DNA from: Coriaria nepalensis
Taxonomy: Eukaryota; Streptophyta; Magnoliopsida; Cucurbitales; Coriariaceae
NCBI GenBank assembly: GCA_027186245.1
Contig: CP114495.1
Span: 3,549,001 to 3,613,000, forward strand
Length of the DNA stretch: 64,000 nt
Reading direction: 5' to 3'
A program made the translations under genes and the position numbers. How positions within the stretch are numbered: position 1 is the stretch's first letter; the number at the start of each line of letters is the position of its first letter. Of the stretch, positions 33,671 to 45,507 are shown piece after piece. The notes below the pieces were generated by a model. The model was not told where the DNA came from. It searched no databases and worked only from the letters and a program-made list of their open reading frames with translations.

Positions 33671-36150
33671 TTGAATTTTTCTTCACCTTTGATCATCTTC
33701 AAAATGAAACCACCATCTACATCTTCAGCTCTTTACTTCTTCCTCTTAAAAATGAAACCGAGATGGAGACTAATAATGCTTCGAACAAAAAATCCAAATA
33801 TTAAGGAGTTAAAGAAGCGGCAGAAGGATGATTCGCCAAAAAAAGCCATGAATGACAATAAGCGAGCTAAGTTGACGTCGAAATCAGTGGACGAAACGGA
33901 GTAACCTCCACCACCCAAGATACATTTCACACCCTTAAAAATTAGTGCCTTTTAGGCCAAATTGGGGGGGTTTTGTGTGCATATTGGAGTGAAATATCTC
34001 TAATTATTTGATTAATCTAGGTTTGGAGTGAAATGCGATTGAAAATGATGAAAAAATGGCATGGCCATGAAGTTTCTGTTTACTCAATCTCTGAATCTCA
34101 CAAATTTTGGGATCTTTGTATTCTGGTCTCAATACTCGATGGTCCCTGAACATAACCATCAAGCATCGAAAGAGGCCAAGAGAGGTGGGTCTCTATTCTC
34201 GTTGCTCGATGCTCGATGTTCGATGGGTTTATAGTCTTACTAAACCATCGGGCATCGAGCATTGTGAACATAGACCCACCTCTCTTGGCTTCTCATCTCA
34301 ATGTTCAACGGATACGCTCAAGGCCCATAGTGATATCAAGTGAGAGACTAGAGACGTCTAATGTTATGTCCTCAATTCTCGATGCCTGATGTTTGTAAGA
34401 ATATAACCATTGGGCATCAAACATTGAGATTAGAGACTTTGAAGTCTCTGATATATCATCTCAATGGCATGATGTGTATTTTCAAAACCCATCGAGAATC
34501 GAGATGAGGGGATCAAAGACTTGTATATGTTTTTAATGCTCGATATCTGATAGGTTTGAAAGACTAGAAACCTTTAGCCATCGAGCTTTATCTATAAATA
34601 GATGATTATGTATATTAATCTTTATTTTGGATTATGTTTGGTTCATTTAAGGATAAAGAAGTTGTAATTCATCGTGAACTTAGACCTATCCTTGAAGAAG
34701 ATGATGTATACAAAGCCTGAATATCTATGATAGCTGAGTGTGAAGTGATGGTTGTTGATATCAAGGAAAAAACTCGCTGCACGATAGTTGAAAATATTTT
34801 TGAGGACTTGCTTAGGGCACTTCCTTAAGGTGAATGTCTCTGTTAATACATTTGGTGACGGGGTTGAAGTGTCATGCTTATCTATCCAACTCGGATGAAT
34901 GCTCGATTAACAAAATCTGACCCATTGTATAAGAAGTATCTTGGTGATAAATTTATCCGAGCTTTAGAGCTAGTAGAGAAGTTTAAGAGCGATGAATGGA
35001 GTAACAAGAATGACAACATTATTAATCTCACTCTTGTGTGCTCAACAGAGGAAGATGTATGTTTGGCCTTCTACCTTTGCCATAGCATGTAACCTGACCA
35101 GGTTCAATAGCTTCCCTTTAGGGAGAGTTTCATTTGAGAATATAATCAAATGAAAGATATTGTGTTCAAGGTAGCTACAAATCAAGCATGGAAGACTAAG
35201 CAAGAAAAAACATACACATGCATAGGTTTTCCACTGGCTTTGCAGGTTATAATATATATCTTTTTCTTTTTTTTGGAAATATTGATTTGTTATTTGTGAT
35301 TTAAATTTGATATGTCTAATAAGTTTGATTTGAACTGTACATATATGGGCTTACAAATCAATTATTATCTTAGATTTCTGCTAGAATGAGGGTGGATGTC
35401 TCATATAAATCTGGAAGAGTGGATAGGTACCGAAGGGGTAAGTAAGCTTATCATTTATTCATTAAATAATTAATTTTTTTTATTACCATCCACGGAATAT
35501 TAAAGGTAATATTGCCTTTTATTGGCTATCATTTATGAAATATTAAAATTAATAATGGAGGAAGAATAACATGAATACATATGAGACTTGGAACCCTTTT
35601 CTGATGAGGAAGATGAAGTTATGGAATGTTTGATGATGGAATTGGAGGAGGTTAATGAAGAAGAGGAAAATTTATTGTTAGAAGAGGAAAATTTGAAAGA
35701 AGAAGGGAAAGAAGATGAAGAAGAAGAGGCATAACAATATATAGTTGAAAGAAAAGAAAAGTATTGAATTGGGAACCATGATATGAGGTTGATGATTCAG
35801 GAGATTATTAATGTTTCCGAGCAAAGGATGATGGGAAAAATGATGAAAATGTTTGGGGAGTTGAGTAAGAAGATGAGAGATATAGACACAAATCTGAATG
35901 AGCTAAAAGAGGCGAGAGTTACTACATCGGGTTCAACCTTGTATTCCCCGCCATTCGCTACATCCACTATATCCTAGAGCCTAGATCCATCTCCTTAACA
36001 TCCTCGGTCCGATGTACATCTGTCACCACTACCATCATAGCCCGCCACATCCGGTGTTCGAACTTCGATAAAGACACCTACTCCACCCGCCACATCCGAT
36101 GTAGAAACTCGTCAAAGGCAGTCATTGAGTAATTAAAGTGTATACCCGTT
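33671..36150 (+). pseudogene. N-terminal part of a transposon Ulp1-family gene
   Basis: Plus-strand fragments: a basic, Lys-rich N-terminal frame (33671-33904; KELKKRQK, NDNKRAK, possible nuclear localisation signal), a frame at 34874-35092 with NARLTKSDPLYKKYLGDKF, a broken continuation around 35.1-35.25 kb ending FPLALQ at a GT site, an acidic Glu-rich stretch (35.58-35.73 kb), a possible coiled coil (35783-35935) and a Ser/Thr/Pro-rich tail (35.94-36.13 kb). This order resembles the DUF1985-like N-terminal half of plant transposon-carried Ulp1 proteins. I infer that it belongs with the protease part at 38.4-39.7 kb, from which it is separated by LTR-like DNA. Numerous stops. Family call by eye. 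Confidence 0.4.
34171..34293. repeat. Imperfect inverted repeat (hairpin)
   Basis: The left arm 34171-34231 and the right arm 34242-34293 pair as AGCCAAGAGAGGTGGGTCT against AGACCCACCTCTCTTGGCT-type sequence, with the CGATGCTCGATG motif next to the loop on both sides and a ~10-base loop. It lies within the Mutator-like element, upstream of the DUF1985-like frame. Confidence 0.7.
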
Positions 36151-36179
36151 AAACTACTCAGATATGTCTAATTAGGGCT

Positions 36180-38300
36180 ATGCACTTATGAGATTCAGTC
36201 TTATTTGTAATAATTATTGATATTTTAAATACTTATGTATTTATTACATGAGCAATTTATATCTTTCATATGTTTATTATATTATTGGAATAATAAAGTG
36301 AATGAATATTTATTTGTTTGAATATATATATTTGCATGATAGACTTTCAAATCTTAGGTAATGCACTTGAGATCATGATAGTAATCTACTTAATGAGACC
36401 CATGAAGCTATAAGCCTAAGATCTAAACAGTTCATAGTTGTTGGATTATCATAAGGGGATATTGACAATCTGGGTAGACTGTTACACACACTATCTTTTA
36501 TTGTAAGAATGATATTCTTATAATCATCAATATTAGTGAATACCAAGATAGACATGCAGGTGATTAAATAGAGGATTAAATCACTGAACATGATCAAAAG
36601 TCTCAATGATAATGATAATATATGTTAATGAGACTTATCCATTGACTATGGTACTTGTGATTCTCAGATCTGAGATCACCATAGTACTAGCATATATGAT
36701 ATCACTCCACGTGGTCTTAGCTAAAGTGTCACTAAAATGATGAATTATTGGACATGTATTCGAGTATGTGCAGCCTGCAGAATAATAAGATGGGATCCAT
36801 CATCTCATTATCAAAAGATAAATCTTATGAGTGATGTACCTTGTATAACAAGAAATCTTTACATGATTCATACGATTGTCGAACATACCATGTATTCGAG
36901 TATTATGATTCATACCATGTATTCGAGTATTATGGTCGAAAAAGGAGTTTTTCATAATTCTATTGTCTTAGTTGTATAAGGAATCACATGATTCATACGA
37001 TCAATTTATTATGGTTTTTAACAATTAAACCATACACTAAGATAAATCAGGATTTGGAAAAGATGGAAAGATTAGTTTGGTACGGTAATAGTCACTACAT
37101 GTTCCTTTTTAGGTTATAAGATCTTTTTAAGATTTCGAGTACTTCTCATTATACGGGTGGCCCATACATCTTGTTATAGGCAACGTGGATCTTGTGATTT
37201 AAGTTAATTTGATCATAGATGATGGTTATAGTAACTGTTTATTTTGAAAAAATATTTTCAAAATCAAAATAGTTCATTCATAAGTAATGGATAAAACTCA
37301 CAATTCGTTATGCGGCCCAAATGTCATGGGAATGTAGAACCTATTAGGTCACATACATTATAGATGATTGGATCATTGGTTAGAGATCTAATCTTAGAAG
37401 AATTTGAATCATTTTTAGAGAACTTGATTTAAGAGTTAAATTATTAATTAATTTAATTTGTTAAGTCTAAGTCACACCTGCACTACTAGCATAACTAAAG
37501 TGTGATTTAGATTTAATTTGAAATTAAATAATTAATAAGAAAATTATTAAGTTGACTAAAATAATTATTAGATGAAGATTTAATTATTAGACTAAAATAA
37601 TTATTAAATAAGTTATAATTATTATTAAGTCAAGTAATATTATTCGGGTAAAGGGGATGGTCCAGTTGGTCATTAAAATGTTAATAAGCCTAATCAGACA
37701 CCCATGGTCAATCCAAAATAAAAGTATGAATTTATAGGTAAATTTTGAATTTATTTTGCAATAATATTTTATTAGTTTAATTTCTAGAAATCGGAAAGTC
37801 AAACAAAAAAAACCCCGAACACCTATTGAATGGGTTTGGGCTTTTGATCTTACTTGGGCTTTGGGCTAAGTCGCTTCTCTCTATAAAAGAGACAAGATGA
37901 AACCCTAAGGCTAATTTCTTAAGTGTGCCGCCTAGAGAAAGAAAGAGATATTCTCTCTTATCATCTTTTCTCTCAAATTCAATCCCCTCCTCTTGGATGA
38001 TTACCCATACATGTGATGGTAAGTCAATCAAGAAGTGACCATGAGTTATTGTTCATGTAGATGTCAATAATGGTCAGGTGATGACTTTGATTACTAAGAA
38101 GAGGCGGTCAACGGTGAAGGAGTGACGACAGTTGTGGCTGAAAATCGTGGGGGTGAAAATTCGTCTGGATTTTGGAAGAGAAAATGCTAGGTATACTTAT
38201 TAGGTATACTTCTTACATCTTCTTTGATTTCAGTTGAATAAAATAAATAGTGGATCTAATTTTTAAAACCGGTATTTTTCAAATTTATGAAAATATATAG
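36180..38300. repeat. LTR-like non-coding insertion
   Basis: About 2 kb without coding capacity. It sits between the N-terminal and protease parts of the Ulp1-family gene. Toward its right side it has a TATA box (CTATAAAAGAG, ~37,881) followed by a leader-like segment, as LTRs do. Part of it (about 36.5-36.7 kb) resembles 57.12-57.30 kb. The exact ends and a target duplication were not found, so calling it a solo LTR is an inference. Confidence 0.4.
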
Positions 38301-38435
38301 TACATAGCCTAGAATCTTGGTAGTAGTCCAAGGATGATGTCCGGGTCCCTTTTTTGAAACCGGATTCAGCCCTGAATGTGCAAATATCTGACAATTTACA
38401 ACAATAACCATAGGCATTTATAACCTATATACGAC

Positions 38436-39743
38436 GTGAAAAACATCATCCCCTTTTTCAAGAAGCAAGTTAGCCGGTGTACGGAGGTGCAAATCATTCT
38501 CCTTTGTAACGATGGATCCCTTACCATCATATCATGTGGAAGTCAGAATGGGATAGTGGTTTTGGTTCCCCATCAGTATGGGAACCCTGGTTTAAAGAAG
38601 ATGATGCAAAGATGTATGTGAACCAATCCATAATAGTGTTTGAGGATGGACAAGGTTGAAGGATGAAGTTAGATTATGTTGTCGTGTTATCTCTTTTAAT
38701 AATGCCTCAGCATAAACATAAATATAATAAGAATGCATGATTAACGACATATCTATTCCTTCCCGTAAATCTGAACAATTGAAGAGCGATGACTTGATGG
38801 CTTGAGACCACAACTGCCTTGTAAGCTTTAATTTATTTGATGTACTACATTAATTTTCAATTTTATTTTATTTGTGTTGTTACCTTCTTGCTATAACCGT
38901 ATTTATATTCATTTTATCTAACATGACTGAGGTCATAGGATTTCAAGGCTAGAAATACCGATAAGATGTTTTTGAAAAAGAACTTACACCTATGAAGTAG
39001 TTGGACAATTTCGTAAGTTTTTTTTTAACGCTTATTTGATACAAATTACTTTTAGACTTAAATATTTGATATTTTTTCCATATTATTGGTTCCAACAAGT
39101 CGATGAGTATATGTTTTTGCTTTGTATGAGAATGATGAAATTCAGCGACGTTCTCGGTCAATCTATTGCTTTCATCGATCAGGTGTTCCCTCAGTATATC
39201 AATTTTTATTCGGAGGTGACTTTCGAGAATATAAGGAGAAAATGGCAAGTCATGTATTTCTTGAGGGGATACTGATTCGGGAATATGCAGATGGTCTTAA
39301 ACTGTCGGCGGAGTTGGATTCCGACATGTAGATCGGCTTTATGTTCCATTCAACTAAAAATACTCCCATTGGTTTACATTAGTCGTTGATATACTGAAGA
39401 AGAAAATCATCATTCTGTATAGCCTATTGACTAACAACCTTTATACGTCGAAGTTGAAGGCATATCTAAATGTCATGTGCATAATCTCTCATTTTTGTTG
39501 AGATATGTAAGGGATGATTGCAACCTTGATGCATTAGAGATGGAGGTGGTCCAAGGGTTGAATGAGAATTCTACTGAGTCTCTAAGAGATTACAGGTTAT
39601 ATATGCCCAAGTTTCTGGAGTTTCATCATGCCAGCATTGGCTTCATGTTTCTCAATGATGAAAATATGTTGTTATTCTGTCAGCAAATTGCTTATGCTAC
39701 TTATCAGAGATATCTAGACTTGTTACTTGTTATGTTTATTTGA
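38436..39743 (+). pseudogene. Ulp1-like (C48) cysteine protease remnant
   Basis: Plus-strand frames end in a segment resembling the Ulp1/SENP (peptidase C48) core as carried by plant Mutator-like elements: a lead-in with FLFGGDFREYKEKM and LIREYADGLK (39.2-39.3 kb), then HWFTLVVDILKKK (His-Trp codons 39367-39372), ILYSLLTNN, and RDYRLYMPKFLEFH (39.58-39.63 kb). In active enzymes an Asp lies in the YDSL-like position and the nucleophile is in a DCG motif; here these read Tyr and Tyr-Arg (Tyr codon 39591-39593), so the catalytic triad is incomplete. A frameshift precedes the His motif and stops follow. The family call rests on these spaced motifs only. It faces the minus-strand transposase at 40.9-43.1 kb. 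Confidence 0.5.
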
Positions 39744-40069
39744 ATTTTGATCCACTTGTAGAATTTGAACTTGTATCGCAAATGGCAAGTGGTTTATTAT
39801 ATCAAGATAGATTGTATTATGTTGTGACTGCTTGTAGGATTTGTATACATACTTTTACCTAGTAAATAAAGATATTTATGTTGTTATATTGTTTGAAACC
39901 TGAATTATTTATCCAAAAAAGTGGGTTATAAGTGATATATGAATTAAGCTCTAAACATAATTAGCCCACAATAATTACCTAACCTAAGTACCAGTATTTC
40001 AAAATACTCAAACTATGGACTAAACACAAAATTCAAATTTTAAAGTCTCTCAATATAAGTCTATGTCCT

Positions 40070-40640
40070 TATACCTCGATGCTCGATCAAAGCCTTATAG
40101 CCTTAAATTGAGGATCGAGATATAGAGATAAAGTTAATTTGTCTTTATAACAAAATCTTGATGCTTGATAGGTACTTTCATGGAGACATCAAGCATTGAG
40201 ATTTGGTCACAAAGAGTCAACTCGATCTCTTTGGTCACAGAGAGTCAGTTCTCAATGGATACTTTCAGGGACCCATCAAGCATCGAGATTTGGGGAAAGA
40301 AAATTAGAATGAAACACTTATAAGTTGATAAAGTATGTTTAACACATATTTCAAGGTTAAAGGTCAAAGAATTTTAATAACTTTTAACCTTTACTATCAA
40401 AAGATAACATTTAAGAACAAAAGTTAAACCTTTAAGGTCAAAAGTTAAACTTTCAAGGGTGAAATGTTAAGCCTTTAAGAATAAAGGTAAAAAGAATAAG
40501 GGTCCTTGAAAGTACCCTATGGAGCATCGAACTATGTCATAAACAGTTATAAGTTATTGTGACCTAACAAAGTCTTTTTCATTTTAGTTCATTCGCTCGA
40601 TGTGGACTTTCAAGGGTCTCATCGAGCATCGAAATGAGGT
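40070..40640. repeat. Cluster of CGATGCTCGA-type palindromic motifs
   Basis: Variants of CTCGATGCTCGAT or ATCGAGCATCGAG recur here (for example near 40,076, 40,150, 40,190, 40,272, 40,522, 40,597 and 40,622). The same motif recurs at 34.13-34.56 kb and 43.51-43.56 kb and I did not notice it elsewhere in the window. Between the Ulp1-like and transposase genes there is no coding sequence. The motif may be a transposase-binding or spacer repeat private to this element. Confidence 0.5.
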
Positions 40641-40875
40641 CACAGAGATAATCTAGTCATATTAAATCATCCAGATTACATGAATCATGAAATACATATA
40701 ACATTAATTACATAGAATCAAAAATGGTACTACATCAAATTAGAAAATACAAACCTTATCATACTACAATTGTGTTCCAACATGTCACCTTATTATGTCT
40801 AAAAATACCACATTGCTATATTTATTTCGCTTCTGCAGTTATTTTTCATCGAAGGTATATATCTTTTTTTGGGTC

Positions 40876-43097
40876 TCACACTTTGTTTACGCATGGCAGG
40901 GGTAGAATGATAATAAACCATAGATTTTCAGGAAAATCCCCATCATCGGCCGATGGAATAGGATAAATCGAGTATGAACATGCTTGCCTCCAATTCAATG
41001 ATGTGAAGTGTTTACAGCATAACGTGTGTGGTGAAACAGTCTGGTAACTCAATGCTACAATGGCATGAGCGCACAACATCTTATCTAACTGGAACACATT
41101 GGATGTGCAAGTTTTCTCTCCCAAATCAACCAATATAGTAGTAGAACCAGCTATCACCTCAAATGTATCGTCATTCACTCTATCAACCCTCATTGTTAAA
41201 GATTCGTTATATCTTTTCATTAGCTCTTCATCTAGCTCAAGAGTCAGTGGGGTGTTTGTTTGATTTGCTATGCATTTCTGTTTGCAGAACCAAACTATCA
41301 TCATCTTTCTGATACTATCGAGCAATAGTATAATTGGTTAATCACGCACATCCTTCAACGAAGCGTTAAAAGATACCAAAATATTATTAGTCATTATGTC
41401 GTATCGATCACCACTAAAATGAGCTCTTGACCAATGTTGAAATCTAACAGTGTCAAGATAGGTTGCCACACCTGAATGTTGGGATCTAATCTCGTAGAAG
41501 TCTGTGTTGAAATACCTAACCTCATATGCTTTGGCCGTCTTGTAAAATAATTCAAAAAGCTCACCGCTTTTAAATCTAGCCTTGATGTTTTGCCCCAAGT
41601 GCCACATGCATGCATTATCCTTCGCATTTAGATAAACAGTCTATATAACATTATTAATACTCTTTGCACGATCCGATAAAAAAATAAATTTGGGGCATTG
41701 GGAATCACACGCTTTAGCTAACTCAAAAACCATTTCAATGATGCATCATTCGTCGAATCAACTATTGCTGATGTTATTGGATAAAGATGGATGTTTCCGT
41801 TCTGAGGAGTTGCAAATATGAGGGTGCCTTTGTATTTGCACTTGAAAAAAGTTCCATCAATCTCAATAACCTTTCTAAAAATCTAAACCCCTTGATTGCT
41901 ACTCTAAAGGTCATGAAATAAAAAAGAAATATGCAGTTTGCATCCATCTCAAGTGAAACTACAAAATCCGAATTGACCCTTTTCATCATGCCTTTGTAAA
42001 GTAGTAAATCTTTGTAAAGTAGTAAATATTTGTAACTATCCTCGGTCATACCTTGAATAAGGTCATGTGCGATAGATTTTGATTTTCATGTCTTTTAGTA
42101 ACTAATTGTTACCCCGAGATCATTCCAGACAACATCAACAAGAACTTGCGATTTAAGAGTCTCATTACATCATCGATACTTGTCCCTCACATATTGTCAA
42201 ATTATAGATGTCAATCCTTGCCTATGATTACCTTGCCTAGATATGTTCGTATTTGAAAAAAAAAAATGAAAAATTCTTCATTCCCGTTGCACGGATTCAC
42301 CACTTGCAATTTGAATCTATACATGCAACAACATATATAATCTTGTTAAACTTCTTAGATTTGAACTCAATTCTACAGAATTACATGCATATGTAGACTT
42401 ACCTTTAGTTCGCTCTTCGAGATAAAGTACTATTTAAAATAAAACTCCCCTCGATTGGGAAGGAATAATCGGTACTAAAATATTTTCAATGTATGCGGAG
42501 GGCTGGGAAGCAATAGGGATAACCAAACTATCCTCTTCATTTACATTTTCAGGTTCTGGTAAATGTGGTATACATGATAATAACTACGACACTTCTTGGT
42601 TAATTGGTGTATGATCTAAGTTATCTTGAGTGGGTAACGTGTCGATTAAAATTTTGGACAGTCTTACACTCATAAATAAGTCGTCCTTGTAATATATATT
42701 ATCAACATTGGCTTCGTTATTTTGATTAATGTCAGGTTCTTCTTCTATTCTTTCAATATTGATATCACCATCCTCAACATAATCTGCATCCCTATTACTT
42801 TTCAAAAATATATATATATATATATGCATCCATATTCTCTTCATCATCAACACTGACATCGCCATCGGCATCCTCATCAGAATCCTTGTCACTACCACGA
42901 TTATAATCATAATAATCCACATAATTTACAAGATTATTAGTAGTAGGAACGGGTATGTCACTCTTATGATCCTCATCATTATTAGCAACATAATTAGGTA
43001 TGTCTCTTCTAAAAATATCATCAATATTAGAAAGGTTAGGTAATTGATGATGCTCTTCCCAATGTATATCTCTTTGTGTCTTTGGAATCAACTTCAC
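40876..43097 (-). pseudogene. MuDR/MULE transposase gene, degenerate
   Basis: Minus strand. An acidic Asp/Asn-rich N-terminal part (43097-42584) is followed by EDSYKYLLLYKD (~42.03 kb; an internal 18-bp duplication), then the DDE core with IDGTFFKCKYKGTLIFA (catalytic Asp codon 41856-41858) and IVDSTNDASLKWF. Next come a SDRAKSINNV region reached by frameshift, CMWHLGQNIKARFKSG (41.6 kb), ATYLDTVRFQHWSRAHF, SFNASLKDVRD, and a C-terminal SWIM-type zinc finger FQLDKMLCAHAIVALSYQ (41.1 kb) in which the upstream CxC pair reads CTS. It ends with SIYPIPSADDGDFPE. MULE transposases cut and paste elements with long inverted repeats. A stop and at least three frameshifts make this copy inactive, but much of it is still readable. 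Confidence 0.8.
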
Positions 43098-44769
43098 TTA
43101 CATAGGAGATTTTTCATCCTCTCTTTGCAAGTGACACAAAAATCTCTTCACGTTTTCATCATTTTTATAAATAGTGGGGAAGAAATCATTTTATAAAATG
43201 GTTTCACGTGTACGATAATTACAAACTGAATTCATTACAGTAAACCTCGATAGAATTATACACAACTTCCACCAAATGTGACATTAGATCCGACTGAAGC
43301 TCTAGTTGATCCATTCATCTTATTTCCATCCTAATACAATGACTTCTCTTTCTCCCATTAGTTAAATTTTTTTTTTCATTCACCATCGTAGCATATAATT
43401 ATGAAAAGAGTGTTCATTTTTATACAAGGATCAAAGAAGAAAAAAGCCAAATCAGTAATTTTGATTGTAAAGAAAAAAAATTAGGAATTACATATTACTG
43501 CATTATGGGCTCGATGCACGATTGATTGAACCATGTCCAACCATCGAGCATCGAGCCCATCAAGCTCTACAACTCAAAGTCTCATACTCAAATTTCATGA
43601 AGCCATTACATACCTCATGTTTCTTTATTTCCTTTTCACAATGAAATGAAAGCTTAGCATATAGATAAAGACATGATTTCATTTGTAATTATCTATCAAT
43701 GATTGAAAAAAAAATGAAAGATATCTTCAAACCTACCAAAGGAGGGAAAAAAATGAATGATGAAGCATACAAATGAACACCGAATGAGAAAAATGAGTAT
43801 TAGAGAATGAGTTAGAAGTAACGAAAATGAGAAATCTTATTGCAATGGAGCTTTCATTTTAGGGTTTGGTCGCCATTTTTTTTTTCATTACAGGTTACCA
43901 CGGAACTTGCGAGGGAAGGAAAGGGAAGAAGGAAGAAGATAAGGGTAAGATGATTATTTCACTGCTAATTTAATCAAGAATCAATTCAAGTTTTATTAAA
44001 TTTTTTCAATTAAATATAAATTAAAGGACCATTCTATATATAAACTCACTTTATGAGATAAAGTTTCAAAAAATTCTCTTAGGAAGCCTTTTACCCAATA
44101 AACCCTTAATTGTTGACCCTTATGAATTTTCAATCTTACGGAGATTTAAGCTAAAGATTTTGATAATATGGGAATTGCATGAACTCGGTCCACGTGTTAT
44201 TTTACGTGGTTAAAAATCAATTGATCAAAAAGATTTATTTCCAACCTTACTCGGATTTGAACTAAAGATTTTGATGATTAATAATGCATACACTGAAAGG
44301 CTAAATTTTAGTCCAGGTGTTACCTGATTACATCAATTGGACTTGACTAATTGTGGGACGTCCTAAGAAATTTTCAACCTAATTAACTTGAATTCAAACT
44401 AAAGATTTTGATTATGTATATGGGTAAATTGCATAATCGTGTCATTACCTTTATACCTCTTACTTTATGCCTTCCTTGTTTTGTTTTTAGAGCATAGACC
44501 AAAGTATGCAAACATACTAACATAGGGTCCACTGTTCTTGTATCATGGAGCTGTTGGACGTGTCCGGTTGGAAAAAAATCTACCTTAAAATTCGAATTAA
44601 GAAAAAAAAAAACTAAAATCTTACATTGCTTTTTCTCAAATATTTATTAATTTTCATAAATACATATTGAGATTTATTAAAGTAACTTATTATAACCGAT
44701 CAAATAATTACATTATCACTTTTTATTATATATCAAGTACTTATGTATTTTCATCACCACCATCTGAAG
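43098..44769. other. Intergenic, right flank of the Mutator-like element
   Basis: Contains one more CGATGC palindrome (43,508-43,560, itself a hairpin starting GGGCTCGATGC and ending GCATCGAGCCC), A-rich sequence and, from 44,126, degenerate tandem repeats. No gene recognised. The right end of the Mutator-like element is probably in 43.6-44.1 kb but was not defined. Confidence 0.45.
44126..44440 (+). repeat. Degenerate tandem repeat, ~110-130 bp unit, about 3 copies
   Basis: Each copy contains TTTCAAYCTTAC-like sequence, then a GATTTGAACTAAAGATTTTGAT-like core, followed by a variable AT-rich spacer. Copies start near 44,126, 44,237 and 44,369. Similarity is by eye and partial. Confidence 0.45.
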
Positions 44770-45507
44770 TAGGGGTGAGCCAAAAAAAATTGTACAGGTC
44801 GAAATTGATCGAAATTGATAATTTTGGCTGGTTAATTCAGTTAAATTTTTGTTTCGATCGATGTACCAATCACAATGGTTTCAGTTAAATTAGGTTTAGG
44901 TGTGTTTTGGTCGATTTTGATATACCGATAGAAATACCGATTTTTTTTTTTTAAGTTGAAATTTCATCCCTAACCCTAACCCTCAATTTCATCCCTAACC
45001 CTAACCCTCAATTTCTATATTAGTGTTTGTTGTGTTTGTATAAATTTCAGAACTTTTATTTTAAAAAATTAATTTATAAATTGATATATGATAAATTGAT
45101 TATTTTCTGCGTTTAGTATCAAAATTTGTTTGACCTGTTTTATGCTCATTTGGATGATACTGAGTTGATGAATTATGAATTTATGATATATTTGAATATT
45201 ATTTTAATTATGATATTTTTAGTCGTTATAATACCGAATTTTTTTCAAAAATAATATTAAATAAAAGTAACTCTACAAAATAAATTATTAAATAATATTA
45301 AAGGTGCATACATCATAATACTAATGTAAAAGTAGAAATGAAAAAAAATTGGTGTAAAAAACTGAAAAATCGATCTATTTCTACTGGAACCGGCCGGTCT
45401 ACTACTGGTTCGATTTCGATTGATTTTTATGGCTAAATTGGTGAAAATCTAAGTCCGTTGTGATTTTGTTTTCGGTTCGGATTTATAAAAAAAAATTCTC
45501 AATCCTA
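44770..45507. mobile_element. Non-autonomous hAT-type element (738 bp)
   Basis: Inverted ends TAGGGGTGAGCC (44770) and TAGGATTGAGAA (read inward from 45507) are flanked by ATCTGAAG (44762-44769) and ATATGAAG (45508-45515), a seven-of-eight 8-bp target duplication. The interior is non-coding, with CCGATAGAAATACCGAT and ACCGGCCGGT-like motifs and a 25-bp perfect tandem duplication. Same size class and similar termini as the element at 2985-3713. Confidence 0.75.
44961..45015 (+). repeat. 25-bp tandem duplication with CCCTAA motif
   Basis: Two perfect 25-bp copies (44961-44985 and 44986-45010) and the first five bases of a third. Each copy contains CCCTAACCCTAACCCT. It lies inside the hAT-type element. 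Confidence 0.9.

Noticed and set aside
33592..33804. Open frame with repeated FIFIFI
   Set aside because: Translation of the (CATCTT)n microsatellite; the overlapping frame at 33671-33904 is the more likely coding remnant.
33360..44110. Terminal inverted repeats of the Mutator-like element starting AAGAGAATTT near 33,371 and 44,084
   Set aside because: A short match and some AT-rich resemblance exist between the two ends, but similarity decays quickly and no 9-bp target duplication was found.
44961..45015. Interstitial telomere repeat
   Set aside because: Only CCCTAACCCTAACCCT within a 25-bp duplication inside a hAT element; the usual plant telomere unit is CCCTAAA and the tract is far too short.
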